From positions 930,001 to 994,000 of the forward strand of contig CBDDJS010000001.1 in the NCBI GenBank assembly GCA_965229785.1: a DNA stretch of 64,000 nucleotides, written 5' to 3'. The position numbers were made by a program, and so were the translations under genes. The DNA comes from JAWPMT01 sp965229785 (GTDB lineage Bacteria > Bacteroidota > Bacteroidia > Cytophagales > Cyclobacteriaceae). The first letter of the stretch is position 1; every line of letters starts with the position of its first letter. The notes below the pieces were generated by a model that did no database searches, was not told where the DNA came from, and saw only the letters and a list, made by a program, of their open reading frames with translations. Below are positions 17,432-26,413 of this stretch, piece by piece.

Positions 17432-17799
17432 ACATGCTGATCAATTAAAATTGGATTACCATCCGGGTCCACTAACATGATGCTCTCAGGACCTGAAGTG
17501 CCCGTATCAGCTTCTTTGGTCAATTCGACACCATTCTCCTTCAAATGTGCCTGGATTTTACGTACATCCTCAAATTCAGGGAGAATGGTCGCATTTTCGT
17601 CCCATCCCGGATTGAACGTAATGATGTTTTTGTCAAACATGCCTTGAAAGAGGCCAAGGAGGGCATTGCCGTTTTTCATGATCAGATAGTTCCTCTCCAG
17701 TTTTCCGGCAAAAACGGTGAATCCCAGTTTTTCATAAAACGCCTGTGATACAGAGAGGTCCTTGACCGTAAGACTCATTGAAAATGCTCCTAATTTCAT
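17428..17799 (-). CDS. VOC-family (glyoxalase/bleomycin-resistance-like) protein
   Basis: 123-residue single-domain vicinal-oxygen-chelate protein. The pattern of beta-alpha-beta-beta-beta modules is visible: SMSLTVKDLSVSQAFYEKLG and the C-terminal VDPDGNPILIDQHV, which carries the motif PDGN typical of the family. The ATG at 17799 is chosen over one 22 codons upstream because the domain starts right after it. The enzymatic activity cannot be assigned. It is the first gene of a two-gene operon with the PTH2-like gene. Confidence 0.85.
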   Translation of the reverse strand: MKLGAFSMSLTVKDLSVSQAFYEKLGFTVFAGKLERNYLIMKNGNALLGLFQGMFDKNIITFNPGWDENATILPEFEDVRKIQAHLKENGVELTKEADTGTSGPESIMLVDPDGNPILIDQHV

Positions 17800-17883
17800 G
17801 GGTAAAAAGTTATTTGTAAATATGAAGCCAACTAATATGACCTTAATTGGCGATTGAGCATTCAAACTACGACTTTTTCGCTA

Positions 17884-19524
17884 CTATTTCACTTTTCGGA
17901 AATAGATATTTTTGACCCTGTCACCATCTAAATAAAGGCCTTTTTCTTTTTCGCTGAAATCAAATCGGACCTGGTAACCATTGGCAATCATTCGGTTGGG
18001 AGTTAGCAACATGGCGGTTGCCTTATAACCGTTCAATTGGATTTTAAAGTAGTAGTTCTCTTCTTTTCCAATGATTAGCATCGTTCCGGTTTCGTCGTTT
18101 TTGTATTCACCCTGCAGGCTTTTCGCATCGAAATCAAAGAAATTCGCTTCTACCTTTGTGAGTGAAAAGGGGAAATGTTGCGTGTAATATGCGGTGACTA
18201 TGAGTTCTCCATTCTCATCTCTCGTGAATGCTTGTTGGAAGGCAGGGTCATTTACCTCTCTGAATACGTTTCCAGAAACACGTTCCAATTTGATGTCGTT
18301 GCGTCCCTCACGTACCAGATAAAAGGTTTCTTCTTTCTTAATAAAGCGAAAGAAATACCCAGAAGGCATGACATAGATACCCACTATTTCTTCATCGCTA
18401 ATTTCGGGACCTCCTTCCGGTGGGGTCGTTGGAAATGTTGGGGCTTCCTGACCAGTGTCCAATAGGATATCGGCGATCTTTTGATTTTGATCTACCACAT
18501 CTGTCTTTCCACTATTGCTGAGAGTTATTAAAGAAAGTTTTTGATCCGGAAAACGCATAAGTGTCGCTTTCCATGCTCCTGTACCGCCATGATGAAAAAT
18601 GATGTCCCGTTCACGAAATGAGGAAAATTCCAGGCCAAACCCATAATCAATCTGGTCTGCAATGCGTTGCTGAGACTTTTTCAGGACAGAGGGGCTAAGT
18701 GTCTCGGATTCAAGTGTCTGGATGGCTATTTCCCATGTCAATTGATCCTTTAGCGTGGTGAATAAATTACCATCCCCAACACCATCCCAGAGCCAGTCAT
18801 AACCCGTCCAGGTCTTGAAATTGAAGTAGGGGTTTGCCACAGGTCCACGAATATTTTTATGATTGGGTTCGAACGATGTATCAGGCATACCCAAAGACTG
18901 AAACATCTTGTTCATGTAGGTTACGAATTCCAGCCCGGTAACTTTTTCAATAAGTTCAGCCAGGATCACATAGTTCGAGTTGGAATACAAGTATTCTGTG
19001 CCTGGTACAAAATTTAAACTTCGTTGTTGAAGCAGTAACTCCATGATTTGTTTGTTACCCATGGTATGCTTCCACCAGGTAATGTTTTGAATGTCCAGTA
19101 AGTCATAGAAATCACGGATGCCGCTGGTATGAGTGATGAGGTGTTGGATCAGAATAGGGGCTTTTATGTCTGGGAGCAATTCAGGATAATATCGTCGTAG
19201 ATCATCGGTTAAATTCAATACCCCTTCTTCTGATAGTTTGAGTATGGCAATCGCTGTATATTGTTTGGCATTTGAAGCGATATTGAACCGGGATTGTTTA
19301 TTGATCACTGTGGCTGTTTCAAGGTCAGCGAACCCTTCATATTGTGTGTATATGATTTCGCCATTTTTCACTATTCCGAAAGCGACACCAGGAGCGTTTT
19401 CGGGTACATCGCGTTTAGTAATGGCAGAGATTTTCTCTTTTTGATCATTAGTGAGTGGCTGTTGACCAAGTGCGGGGATGGTAAGGATAAAGGCGAGAAA
19501 CAGTGAAAGTGAATGCGATTTCAT
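17884..19524 (-). CDS. Serine hydrolase, class C beta-lactamase family
   Basis: 546-residue exported protein, signal peptide ending near ALGQ. It has the catalytic SxxK as SNAK (Ser84, Lys87), the YxN motif as YSN (Tyr180) and a late HHGGTGAW in place of KTG. The C-terminal about 170 residues form a lipocalin-like beta domain often seen after such hydrolases. Family members are peptidases, esterases or D-aminoacyl hydrolases; resistance to antibiotics should not be assumed. It is the last gene of a three-gene set, 52 bases after the AraC-type regulator. Confidence 0.88.
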   Translation of the reverse strand: MKSHSLSLFLAFILTIPALGQQPLTNDQKEKISAITKRDVPENAPGVAFGIVKNGEIIYTQYEGFADLETATVINKQSRFNIASNAKQYTAIAILKLSEEGVLNLTDDLRRYYPELLPDIKAPILIQHLITHTSGIRDFYDLLDIQNITWWKHTMGNKQIMELLLQQRSLNFVPGTEYLYSNSNYVILAELIEKVTGLEFVTYMNKMFQSLGMPDTSFEPNHKNIRGPVANPYFNFKTWTGYDWLWDGVGDGNLFTTLKDQLTWEIAIQTLESETLSPSVLKKSQQRIADQIDYGFGLEFSSFRERDIIFHHGGTGAWKATLMRFPDQKLSLITLSNSGKTDVVDQNQKIADILLDTGQEAPTFPTTPPEGGPEISDEEIVGIYVMPSGYFFRFIKKEETFYLVREGRNDIKLERVSGNVFREVNDPAFQQAFTRDENGELIVTAYYTQHFPFSLTKVEANFFDFDAKSLQGEYKNDETGTMLIIGKEENYYFKIQLNGYKATAMLLTPNRMIANGYQVRFDFSEKEKGLYLDGDRVKNIYFRKVK

Positions 19525-19576
19525 TTGGGCTTTTTGCGGCTAAACTCCCTAAACGTGTCAGATTCAGCGCTTCAAA

Positions 19577-20752
19577 TCACGATTTGACCCCAATATGCTC
19601 GGGATTTGCCAGAAAAGATTTAGGCGTTACGCCGGTATGTTTTTTAAAAGCCCGGTTAAAGGTAGATTTCGAATTGAAACCACAGGAAAGTGCAATCCCC
19701 AGTAAGGTTTGATGTTCGTGCTTATTTCTATTGAATTCGGCAATGACTGATTCCACTCGGTACCGATTGCAGAAATCATTGAAGTTGAGTCCTGTGCCGC
19801 GGTTAATGGCCTGGGAAATGGATTTTGAGGTCGTATTCAGTTCATTTGCGATATCGGTCAGGGTCAAAAGCGGATTTTTATACCAGTTCTTGGTTTGCAT
19901 TCCCTCAATGATGGCATTGGTCAATGTTGTTTCATAGGACTGTGAAGGTTCCTTGCGGACCTTTGTTTCTTCGGCTTGCATTTCGTGATCAGGGGATAAT
20001 CCATGTAAGGTAAGTCTGTTGGTAAGGATAGATTGTTGATACCCCTTTATGGCCAGATAATACATCACAATAGATACCGAAAAGTAATACCAGAATTTCC
20101 GGCCGAACTCTCCCCATTCGGGATTAAAAGCAAAAAACAATCCTCTCAAGAGCAGTAAAGCCACAAAGATGATCAGAAAAATGCGAACCCAATTGTAAGT
20201 AATTTCCTCGGCGTAACTCAGGTTATTAAAGATTTCCTTTCTGTAATGTTGATAGAGTCGGAGCCCAATAGCAAAATACATGAACATAGAAATGAACCCG
20301 ACTATCTGATACCAAAGGTCGAAATCTTTGTCCTGGCCATCAGCATAAAAGGTCACTTCTTCAAAGACAATGTAATCACCGATAAACACAATAAGACTAT
20401 AAACCAAATAGAGGCTACCTGGCACAAAATGAAGCCATTCGGCCTTATTGATCTTATTTTTTGGATATAGCTGACTTTTGAGATAGAACAGAAAAATAGG
20501 TCCGATATACAGGATTTGTTGTAATGGGAGGTAAAAGAGCACCTCTCTATATCCGTCATAGGCATACCAACCTGCATACCCAAACATGAAAGGACTGATA
20601 TAAAGTACCAGTAATAACAGAAATAGCCCCAGCCATAGATTGGAAGACTGATTATTTGAAATGCCCTGACGAAAGATCAGTAGGCTAAATACCAATCCAT
20701 GAAAACAAAAGATCAATAATAGCGTGCTAAACGTACCGAAATTGAATACCAT
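19577..20752 (-). CDS. Membrane-bound AraC-family regulator
   Basis: 391-residue protein with seven or eight hydrophobic segments (about residues 5-245), a linker, and a C-terminal AraC/XylS DNA-binding domain (about 285-385) with two helix-turn-helix motifs: LTDIANELNTTSKSISQAIN and GIALSCGFNSKSTFNRAFKK, then TGVTPKSF. This architecture is typical of Bacteroidota and implies signal sensing in the membrane. It lies four bases after the serine hydrolase at 20757 and before another one at 19524, so it may control both. Confidence 0.92.
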   Translation of the reverse strand: MVFNFGTFSTLLLIFCFHGLVFSLLIFRQGISNNQSSNLWLGLFLLLLVLYISPFMFGYAGWYAYDGYREVLFYLPLQQILYIGPIFLFYLKSQLYPKNKINKAEWLHFVPGSLYLVYSLIVFIGDYIVFEEVTFYADGQDKDFDLWYQIVGFISMFMYFAIGLRLYQHYRKEIFNNLSYAEEITYNWVRIFLIIFVALLLLRGLFFAFNPEWGEFGRKFWYYFSVSIVMYYLAIKGYQQSILTNRLTLHGLSPDHEMQAEETKVRKEPSQSYETTLTNAIIEGMQTKNWYKNPLLTLTDIANELNTTSKSISQAINRGTGLNFNDFCNRYRVESVIAEFNRNKHEHQTLLGIALSCGFNSKSTFNRAFKKHTGVTPKSFLANPEHIGVKS

Positions 20753-20756
20753 GGAT

Positions 20757-21863
20757 TTATTCTGCTGCCAAAAAAGATTCGGTCATCGAACGTATTTCTT
20801 TGGCTATTTCACCTGGAGCTAGTAGATCTGTGGCATTGCAGAACACAACCACGGTCAATCCGTTTTTCAATCCACGATAGACATAGGTGCTGGTCCCGAA
20901 CCAACCGCCGGAATGTGAGGAGTTCTCTTGTTTTTCGTCAACAAACCATCCGCTGGCGTAGAAAACATTCGTATCTACTGCGACTTTTCCCGGTTTCCAG
21001 ATCAGTTCATATATTTCTTCTGAGAGGATTGAATCCTTTCTCAAAACCTGATCATAGCGAAGATAATCCTCCAGATTGGTATAGACTGCTCCATCACCCA
21101 TCACCCCGTTCATGAAGAAGCCATCTACTGATTTGAAAGTACCGTATGATTTGCCATGACACATTGAACGTTCTGGTATTTCGACAGGTCGGGCCAGGTT
21201 GAAATACTGTGTTCGGCTCATTCCAAGTCGTTCAAACACCTGAGTTTTGGCAAATTGAGAAAATTCTACGCCACTAACCTTCTCTACGATTACGGCCAAC
21301 ATGAGATAGGCGGTGTTGGAGTATTCCCATTTCGTGCCTGGCGTGAAATTCGACTTGGAATTCGTTTTCAACCAATCAAGCACGTCTGTGTTTTCGACGA
21401 CCTGATCTCTTGGCCAGCTATCATCGAAATGACCATAATAATCCGGTAACCCTGAACTATGTTTCATCAGTTGTTCAATAGTAATGCCTTCGAAAATAGG
21501 ATAGGGTAGGTAGTCTGTCACGGGATCTTCGAGTAGCAGCAAACCTTGTTCAATCAATGTCAGTGCACATAGGGCGGTAAATTGTTTACTGACGGAAGCC
21601 ATCCGCATGTTAGTGGTAGGCGTGATCGGTTCCTCCGTTTCAAGGTTCCTTAATCCATATCCTTTCTTCAGGAGAGGTTTTCCTTCTACCGCAATTAATA
21701 CGGCAGCACCGGGAGTATTGGATCCCACGTATGAATTGATGAGTGAGTCTACGCGGGCTTCCAATTGTTGATTTGAGCTGATTTGATAGGAGGTCTCATT
21801 TTGCGAACAACTGGACAAGGCGAATAACAGGCACCCACACCACCAAAGCATTTTCATAACCAT
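20757..21863 (-). CDS. Serine hydrolase lipoprotein, class C beta-lactamase family
   Basis: 368-residue lipoprotein (lipobox ALSSC, Cys19). SxxK is SVSK (Ser90, Lys93), YxN is YSN (Tyr181), and HSGGWFG near the C-terminus takes the place of the KTG motif. It lacks the extra C-terminal lipocalin-like domain of its neighbour. First gene of the operon with the AraC-type regulator and the second hydrolase. A palindrome at 21882-21894 lies just upstream. Confidence 0.88.
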   Translation of the reverse strand: MVMKMLWWCGCLLFALSSCSQNETSYQISSNQQLEARVDSLINSYVGSNTPGAAVLIAVEGKPLLKKGYGLRNLETEEPITPTTNMRMASVSKQFTALCALTLIEQGLLLLEDPVTDYLPYPIFEGITIEQLMKHSSGLPDYYGHFDDSWPRDQVVENTDVLDWLKTNSKSNFTPGTKWEYSNTAYLMLAVIVEKVSGVEFSQFAKTQVFERLGMSRTQYFNLARPVEIPERSMCHGKSYGTFKSVDGFFMNGVMGDGAVYTNLEDYLRYDQVLRKDSILSEEIYELIWKPGKVAVDTNVFYASGWFVDEKQENSSHSGGWFGTSTYVYRGLKNGLTVVVFCNATDLLAPGEIAKEIRSMTESFLAAE

Positions 21864-21881
21864 TTGAGTTTTGTTGCCAAT

Positions 21882-21894
21882 CTAATTGAATTAG
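21882..21894. promoter_or_regulatory. Perfect 13-base palindrome upstream of the hydrolase-AraC operon
   Basis: CTAATTGAATTAG, 18 bases before the ATG at 21863. Position and symmetry suggest an operator, but AraC-type proteins usually bind direct repeats, so the binding factor is unknown. Confidence 0.3.
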
Positions 21895-21962
21895 CTGGGA
21901 ATTGTGGTTTAGGGTTGATCGTAACCTCCGGGTCTGCTTTCAGATCAGTGATCAGAACTCAC

Positions 21963-21995
21963 AAAAAAAGCACGTCCCGGAAGAAACGTGCTTTT
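21963..21995 (-). terminator. Intrinsic terminator of the BNR/sortilin-like gene
   Basis: AAAAGCACGT (21966-21975) and ACGTGCTTTT (21986-21995) form a perfect 10-base-pair stem with a 10-base loop. On the minus strand the stem is followed by a run of seven T. It lies 20 bases after the stop codon of the gene at 22015. Confidence 0.85.
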
Positions 21996-22014
21996 AACTC
22001 AAACTCAACTAAAT

Positions 22015-25000
22015 CTATTCGATCTTCTCATAGTCCTTAAATGGGCTTAAGTCAATCGGTTCGATGGTTTCTCTGAACTTAGGCCATTCTGTTTCAAAAT
22101 AATCATTAACAGGTTTGAGCGCTTCAGCCAGGTCTTTTTCAAATTTCTCTATCAGTTTCAACTCTGTTGCCCCCGGTGCATGAGTGGCCGAACCGGTATA
22201 GAATTGAGCACTTCCCAGGCTATTGTTCACACTTTGAGGTTGCCCTCGGGTGATGCCCTGGCGTTTGTCTTCCTTACCAAGGAAAGCATCCAGGAATGTG
22301 TTGAGTGTATCCTTGGTTGCTTTACAAAGTTCAATGGCATCTTTCAGCCCTTCTTTATCTTTTTCTTTCAATTGCTTCTCGAAATCCCCGGCAAGTTTGA
22401 TGCTTTCTTTCAGTCGCTCTACTGCTGTGAATGCCAGTTTTTCACCGTTTTCGATCCGATCCAGAGCGTTGTTTTTAGCGGCAATATCTGCGCTACTCAT
22501 TGACAATCTTGGATCGAAAGCCACGGTCACATTCGTGGAATCCATTTGATCTCCAAATGTGAATCGGACTTTGTAAGTGCCCGGTCTTACCAGTTTGCCG
22601 CTGGGTTCACGCTTGAGATTTACTTTTCTGCGAGTGAGGTTGTAATTTCCTTTTTGTCGCATGTTCCAGTATGAACGTTGAATGCCGCTTTCTTTAGGCG
22701 CTTTAAACTTCAAGGTTCGAATCAATACGTCTTCATCAAAGATTTCAATGAAAACGGAATCGTATTTCACCTTTTTCTCTCCTGTGGATTCTTCTTTGGC
22801 TTCCTCAACGGGAGCGGCTTTCTTCTTTTTGCCTTTTTTCTTTCCCGTTGATTCTTCTGGTTCAGCTTTCTTTTCCTTCTTAGGCTTATTGATCACGTAA
22901 GTAAGCATGGCACCACGTCTGCGATTTTCTCCGTTGTACGTGGCATCTGCACCGAATCGTGTCCCGGTGGCTTGTTGGTTGGCTGCCTGGTAAGCCGTTG
23001 GTGGATCAAAAACATGTAGTTTCTTATCCAGGATACTGGCGCCTGAAGCAGCCAATTCGCGTAAAGGTCGAATATCATCGAGCACATAGATCGCTCTTCC
23101 GAATGTACCTATCACAAGGTCATGCTCACGTGGATGAATGATCAGGTCCATGGCATTCGTTGTAGGAAAGCCAGATGTCCATTTGGTCCAGGTATTTGCA
23201 TCGTCAACGGAGACATATAAGCCATCATCTGTGCCCAGGAATTTTAATCGACTTTCAACGGGATCTTCAACAATTGCCAGGGCATAACCCACCACATCGT
23301 TGGCGTCTACGATCCGCTCCCAGGTTTGACCATAATCTTTGGTGCGATATGCCATCGGCGTGTAGTTGAACCTGCGGTAGTCATTTGCAACCAATAATGC
23401 TTCACCTTTGTTCTTTACACTTGGCTGGATCTGAGTGATCCACACTCCGTCAGGGATACCAGCAGATACGTCGGTCCAGTTGTCTCCACCGTCTTTACTG
23501 ATGTGTACGCGGCCATCATCAGATCCTGTCCATAGCATACCTTGTTCTGTAGGTGAAGGAGAGATTACGATCACCGTACAGTAGTTCTCTGCACCAGTCG
23601 CATCCATGGTAAGTCCGCCACTATCACCTTGCTTTTGTTTCTCAGGATCATTGGTGGTCAGGTCCGGAGAGATCACTTCCCAGTTTTGCCCCCGATCCGT
23701 ACTCTTGTGCACAAACTGACTTCCAAAATAGATAGTTGAAGGGTCGAATGGGTCCCTTGACATGGCCGAATTCCAATTGAAGCGTAATTCCGCGTCTCCT
23801 TCAGGGTAGGTTGGTCTTACAATTTCGAACTGTCCGGTCTGACGGTCATAAATACCTGCAAAACCTTGCTGAGAGGTTGAGATACCATAACGGCTGTTTT
23901 CAGGATCAGGAATCACATCAAAGCCGTCACCAAAAGAGATTTCCTGCCAGTAATTGTTGCGTATTCCCTGGGCTTTCCAGACGTAGGCAGGTCCTGCCCA
24001 CGAACCATTGTCCTGCATGCCTCCATAGACATTGTAAGGGTATTCATTGTCTACAGCAATGTGATAGAATTGTCCAACAGGAAGATTCTCGACAAATCTC
24101 CAGGTTTTACCACGATCGCGTGTAATGTTCAAACCGCCATCATTTCCGTCCATCATGAAATCAGGATTATTGGGGTCAATCCACCAGGCATGGTGATCGG
24201 GGTGCACTCCCCTGGAAGTACCGTAAGCTGGCATCAATTGAGAGAATGATTTTCCACCATCTTCCGAAACATTGACATAAGTAAAGATTGTGAAGATCCG
24301 ATTTTCGTTGCTTGGATCAACTGCAAGATCACTGTAGTAGAACGGGCGATTGCCGATTTCAGATTTATCATTGACCTTCTTCCAGGATTCCCCGCCATCA
24401 TCTGAGCGATAAAAAGCATTTTTCTTAGCCTCGATCAATGCGTAAACCCGATTAGGGTCGGAGGGGGCTATGGCCAATCCGATCCGTCCGAGTTCTCCTT
24501 TGGGGAGCCCTTCTTTATCGGTTAATTTTTTCCAGGTTTCTCCACCATCATAGGTTATGTGAAGGCCGGAACCTGGTCCACCGGACTTAAAGAACCAGGG
24601 GTCACGTTTATGTTCCCACATACCCACGATCAGTTTATTGGGGTTAGTCGGGTCCATAACCATGTCACCAACTCCTGTTTTTTCATTGCTGAACAAGATT
24701 TTTCTCCAGGTCTTTCCTCCATCAGTAGTTTTGAATACACCGCGTTCGGGGTGCACCCCCCAGGGTGATCCGATAGCGCCAACGTATACCGTATTCGGGT
24801 TAGAAGGATCAATCAATATGCGGTGGATGTGCCTGGTAGCTTCCAGACCCATTTTCTTCCAGCTCTTTCCACCATCCAGGCTCTTGTAAATTCCGTCTCC
24901 TCCGTTCAGTGAGTTTCTGGGGTTTCCTTCTCCCGTACCTACCCAAATTACGGAAGGGTTAGACTGTTGTATGGCGATGGCACCAATGGAAGCCGTTGTT

Positions 25001-25251
25001 TGATCATTGAAAATGGGCTCCCAGGCAATACCGCCAGAAGTAGATTTCCATACACCGCCAGAGGCTGCTCCTACATAAATTATATCAGGATTGCTGTGAA
25101 CGGCATCAATGGAGGTGATCCGGCCTGACATACCCGCAGGGCCGATCGACCTGGCTTTCATATTCTTGAAATCGTCCATGTCCAGCTTTTGGCCGACGGC
25201 CGAAAGAGATACGGCGCATACCAACAAGCAAGAGAAGAGGTGTTTAATCAT
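22015..25251 (-). CDS. Exported BNR/sortilin-type beta-propeller protein
   Basis: 1078-residue secreted protein with an N-terminal signal peptide (ends near SAVGQ). Residues about 30-740 hold many Asp-box/BNR repeats of the VPS10/sortilin type (S-x-D-x-G-x-x-W: KSLDGGKSWKK, KTTDGGKTWRK, RSDDGGESWKK, HISKDGGDNWTD), predicted to form a large beta propeller. A Lys/Glu/Ala-rich insert (about 790-835) follows, then a C-terminal helical part with many Lys/Glu residues. Such proteins are common in Bacteroidota and Acidobacteria and have been called glycosyl hydrolases, but no catalytic residues can be claimed. Monocistronic, with a strong terminator. Confidence 0.88.
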   Translation of the reverse strand: MIKHLFSCLLVCAVSLSAVGQKLDMDDFKNMKARSIGPAGMSGRITSIDAVHSNPDIIYVGAASGGVWKSTSGGIAWEPIFNDQTTASIGAIAIQQSNPSVIWVGTGEGNPRNSLNGGDGIYKSLDGGKSWKKMGLEATRHIHRILIDPSNPNTVYVGAIGSPWGVHPERGVFKTTDGGKTWRKILFSNEKTGVGDMVMDPTNPNKLIVGMWEHKRDPWFFKSGGPGSGLHITYDGGETWKKLTDKEGLPKGELGRIGLAIAPSDPNRVYALIEAKKNAFYRSDDGGESWKKVNDKSEIGNRPFYYSDLAVDPSNENRIFTIFTYVNVSEDGGKSFSQLMPAYGTSRGVHPDHHAWWIDPNNPDFMMDGNDGGLNITRDRGKTWRFVENLPVGQFYHIAVDNEYPYNVYGGMQDNGSWAGPAYVWKAQGIRNNYWQEISFGDGFDVIPDPENSRYGISTSQQGFAGIYDRQTGQFEIVRPTYPEGDAELRFNWNSAMSRDPFDPSTIYFGSQFVHKSTDRGQNWEVISPDLTTNDPEKQKQGDSGGLTMDATGAENYCTVIVISPSPTEQGMLWTGSDDGRVHISKDGGDNWTDVSAGIPDGVWITQIQPSVKNKGEALLVANDYRRFNYTPMAYRTKDYGQTWERIVDANDVVGYALAIVEDPVESRLKFLGTDDGLYVSVDDANTWTKWTSGFPTTNAMDLIIHPREHDLVIGTFGRAIYVLDDIRPLRELAASGASILDKKLHVFDPPTAYQAANQQATGTRFGADATYNGENRRRGAMLTYVINKPKKEKKAEPEESTGKKKGKKKKAAPVEEAKEESTGEKKVKYDSVFIEIFDEDVLIRTLKFKAPKESGIQRSYWNMRQKGNYNLTRRKVNLKREPSGKLVRPGTYKVRFTFGDQMDSTNVTVAFDPRLSMSSADIAAKNNALDRIENGEKLAFTAVERLKESIKLAGDFEKQLKEKDKEGLKDAIELCKATKDTLNTFLDAFLGKEDKRQGITRGQPQSVNNSLGSAQFYTGSATHAPGATELKLIEKFEKDLAEALKPVNDYFETEWPKFRETIEPIDLSPFKDYEKIE

Positions 25252-25490
25252 AATTTTTATGGTCTGATTTTTCCAACGGGCAACTTAGCTAAATCAAATT
25301 AGACCATGAACCAACCTGTGATAAGCGGTCTGGAAAGTGGTCATAACAACTACTTGTTACGGAGAACTGAGTGATTTCGTCTTTGAAGGGTTTGAGATTG
25401 GGATAAAATACCGAGTCATGACTTCATAAATCCAAAATTCTGAGTAAACTTGGGTTACAAACGACTTTTTTCAGTCAAAACAATTATTCT

Positions 25491-26399
25491 ATGACAACTA
25501 CTTTCAGGCCATTGGCTTTATTATTTTTTTATGCATTTATCGTTCCGTTGAGCCAACTCACAGCCCAGGACAGAACAATTGACTTTCGACAGGGGCCCTT
25601 GTCTTATTGGCAACAAGAATTTGGCTCTATTACACATAGTGCACACTGGACCATGCCTGATTCTCGCGGCGAAGGCATTATCCTCAGAAACGTAGCAGGA
25701 TACGGCAGTGAGGTCAATATGGCTTCACATCCCTTTATCGAGCACCAGTGGAGCGGGGATATCATCATAAAAGACTGGGCACCCAATCGAAATTGGTGCG
25801 GATCACTTGAAATTGCGCTGCATCAATATTCAGGAGGTAAGCAACAGATTGCCATTGATAGTTATTCGACTTACGGTGGTGGCTACAAAAGTCTGAAGTT
25901 GCAAAATGTCACCTGTAATGACGAGAAAGGGTGTTATATCCGAGTCAAAATGAAACAGGGTTATGGGACGGGTAATTCTAATATGAATTACTTAAGGAGT
26001 ATCACCATAACCAATTATTATGGAACCCTTTCTCAAGATGATTTTGGCAACGTCGCGATTGATACTCAGACGGATACTGGCTATAAACTACAGGTAGCAG
26101 GAGGGATCCGATCAACGGCTGTAACTGTTTCGGCGACACCCTGGCCTGATTATGTTTTCGATCCTCAATATGATCTTAAGCCGTTGGAAGAGGTGAAAAC
26201 TTACATTGAAAAGAATGGCCATTTGCCAGAAATACCTTCTGCTGACGAAATCGAAAAGGGTGGTGTTGATCTGGGAGAAATGAACAGACTCCTCATCCAA
26301 AAAATGGAAGAGATGACCTTATATCAAATTGAATTGATGGAACTTCTCAAACAGCAATCGGTAGAGATTGAACAGTTGAAAAGCAAAATCGGTCAGTGA
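25491..26399 (+). CDS. Exported protein with endosialidase-chaperone-like C-terminus
   Basis: 302-residue protein with signal peptide ending near LTAQ. The middle is a beta-rich region with a head-domain look (GYGTGNSNMNYLRSITITNYYG). The C-terminal about 80 residues carry a block very frequent in Bacteroidota: WPDYVFDPQYDLKPLEEV, then NGHLPEIPSADEIEKGGVDL, LGEMN and a coiled coil that repeats E-L/M-x-x-L. In tail-fibre-like proteins this part is thought to act in trimer assembly. Role unknown; probably surface-exposed. Confidence 0.75.
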   Translation: MTTTFRPLALLFFYAFIVPLSQLTAQDRTIDFRQGPLSYWQQEFGSITHSAHWTMPDSRGEGIILRNVAGYGSEVNMASHPFIEHQWSGDIIIKDWAPNRNWCGSLEIALHQYSGGKQQIAIDSYSTYGGGYKSLKLQNVTCNDEKGCYIRVKMKQGYGTGNSNMNYLRSITITNYYGTLSQDDFGNVAIDTQTDTGYKLQVAGGIRSTAVTVSATPWPDYVFDPQYDLKPLEEVKTYIEKNGHLPEIPSADEIEKGGVDLGEMNRLLIQKMEEMTLYQIELMELLKQQSVEIEQLKSKIGQ

Positions 26400-26413
26400 C
26401 ATTGGCTTAGCGT

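Noticed and set aside
17120..17440. Plus-strand frame of 106 codons antisense to the PTH2-like gene
   Set aside because: The minus-strand frame has PTH2-like blocks and an ATGA overlap with its neighbour; the plus-strand one is its shadow.
17884..21863. Antibiotic-resistance beta-lactamases
   Set aside because: The proteins have class C-like motifs but lack a clear KTG and carry features of general serine hydrolases; resistance cannot be claimed from sequence.
25259..25307. Inverted repeat ATGGTCT / AGACCAT upstream of the BNR-type gene as a terminator or operator
   Set aside because: The spacer is about 35 bases and there is no T-run, so neither role could be supported.
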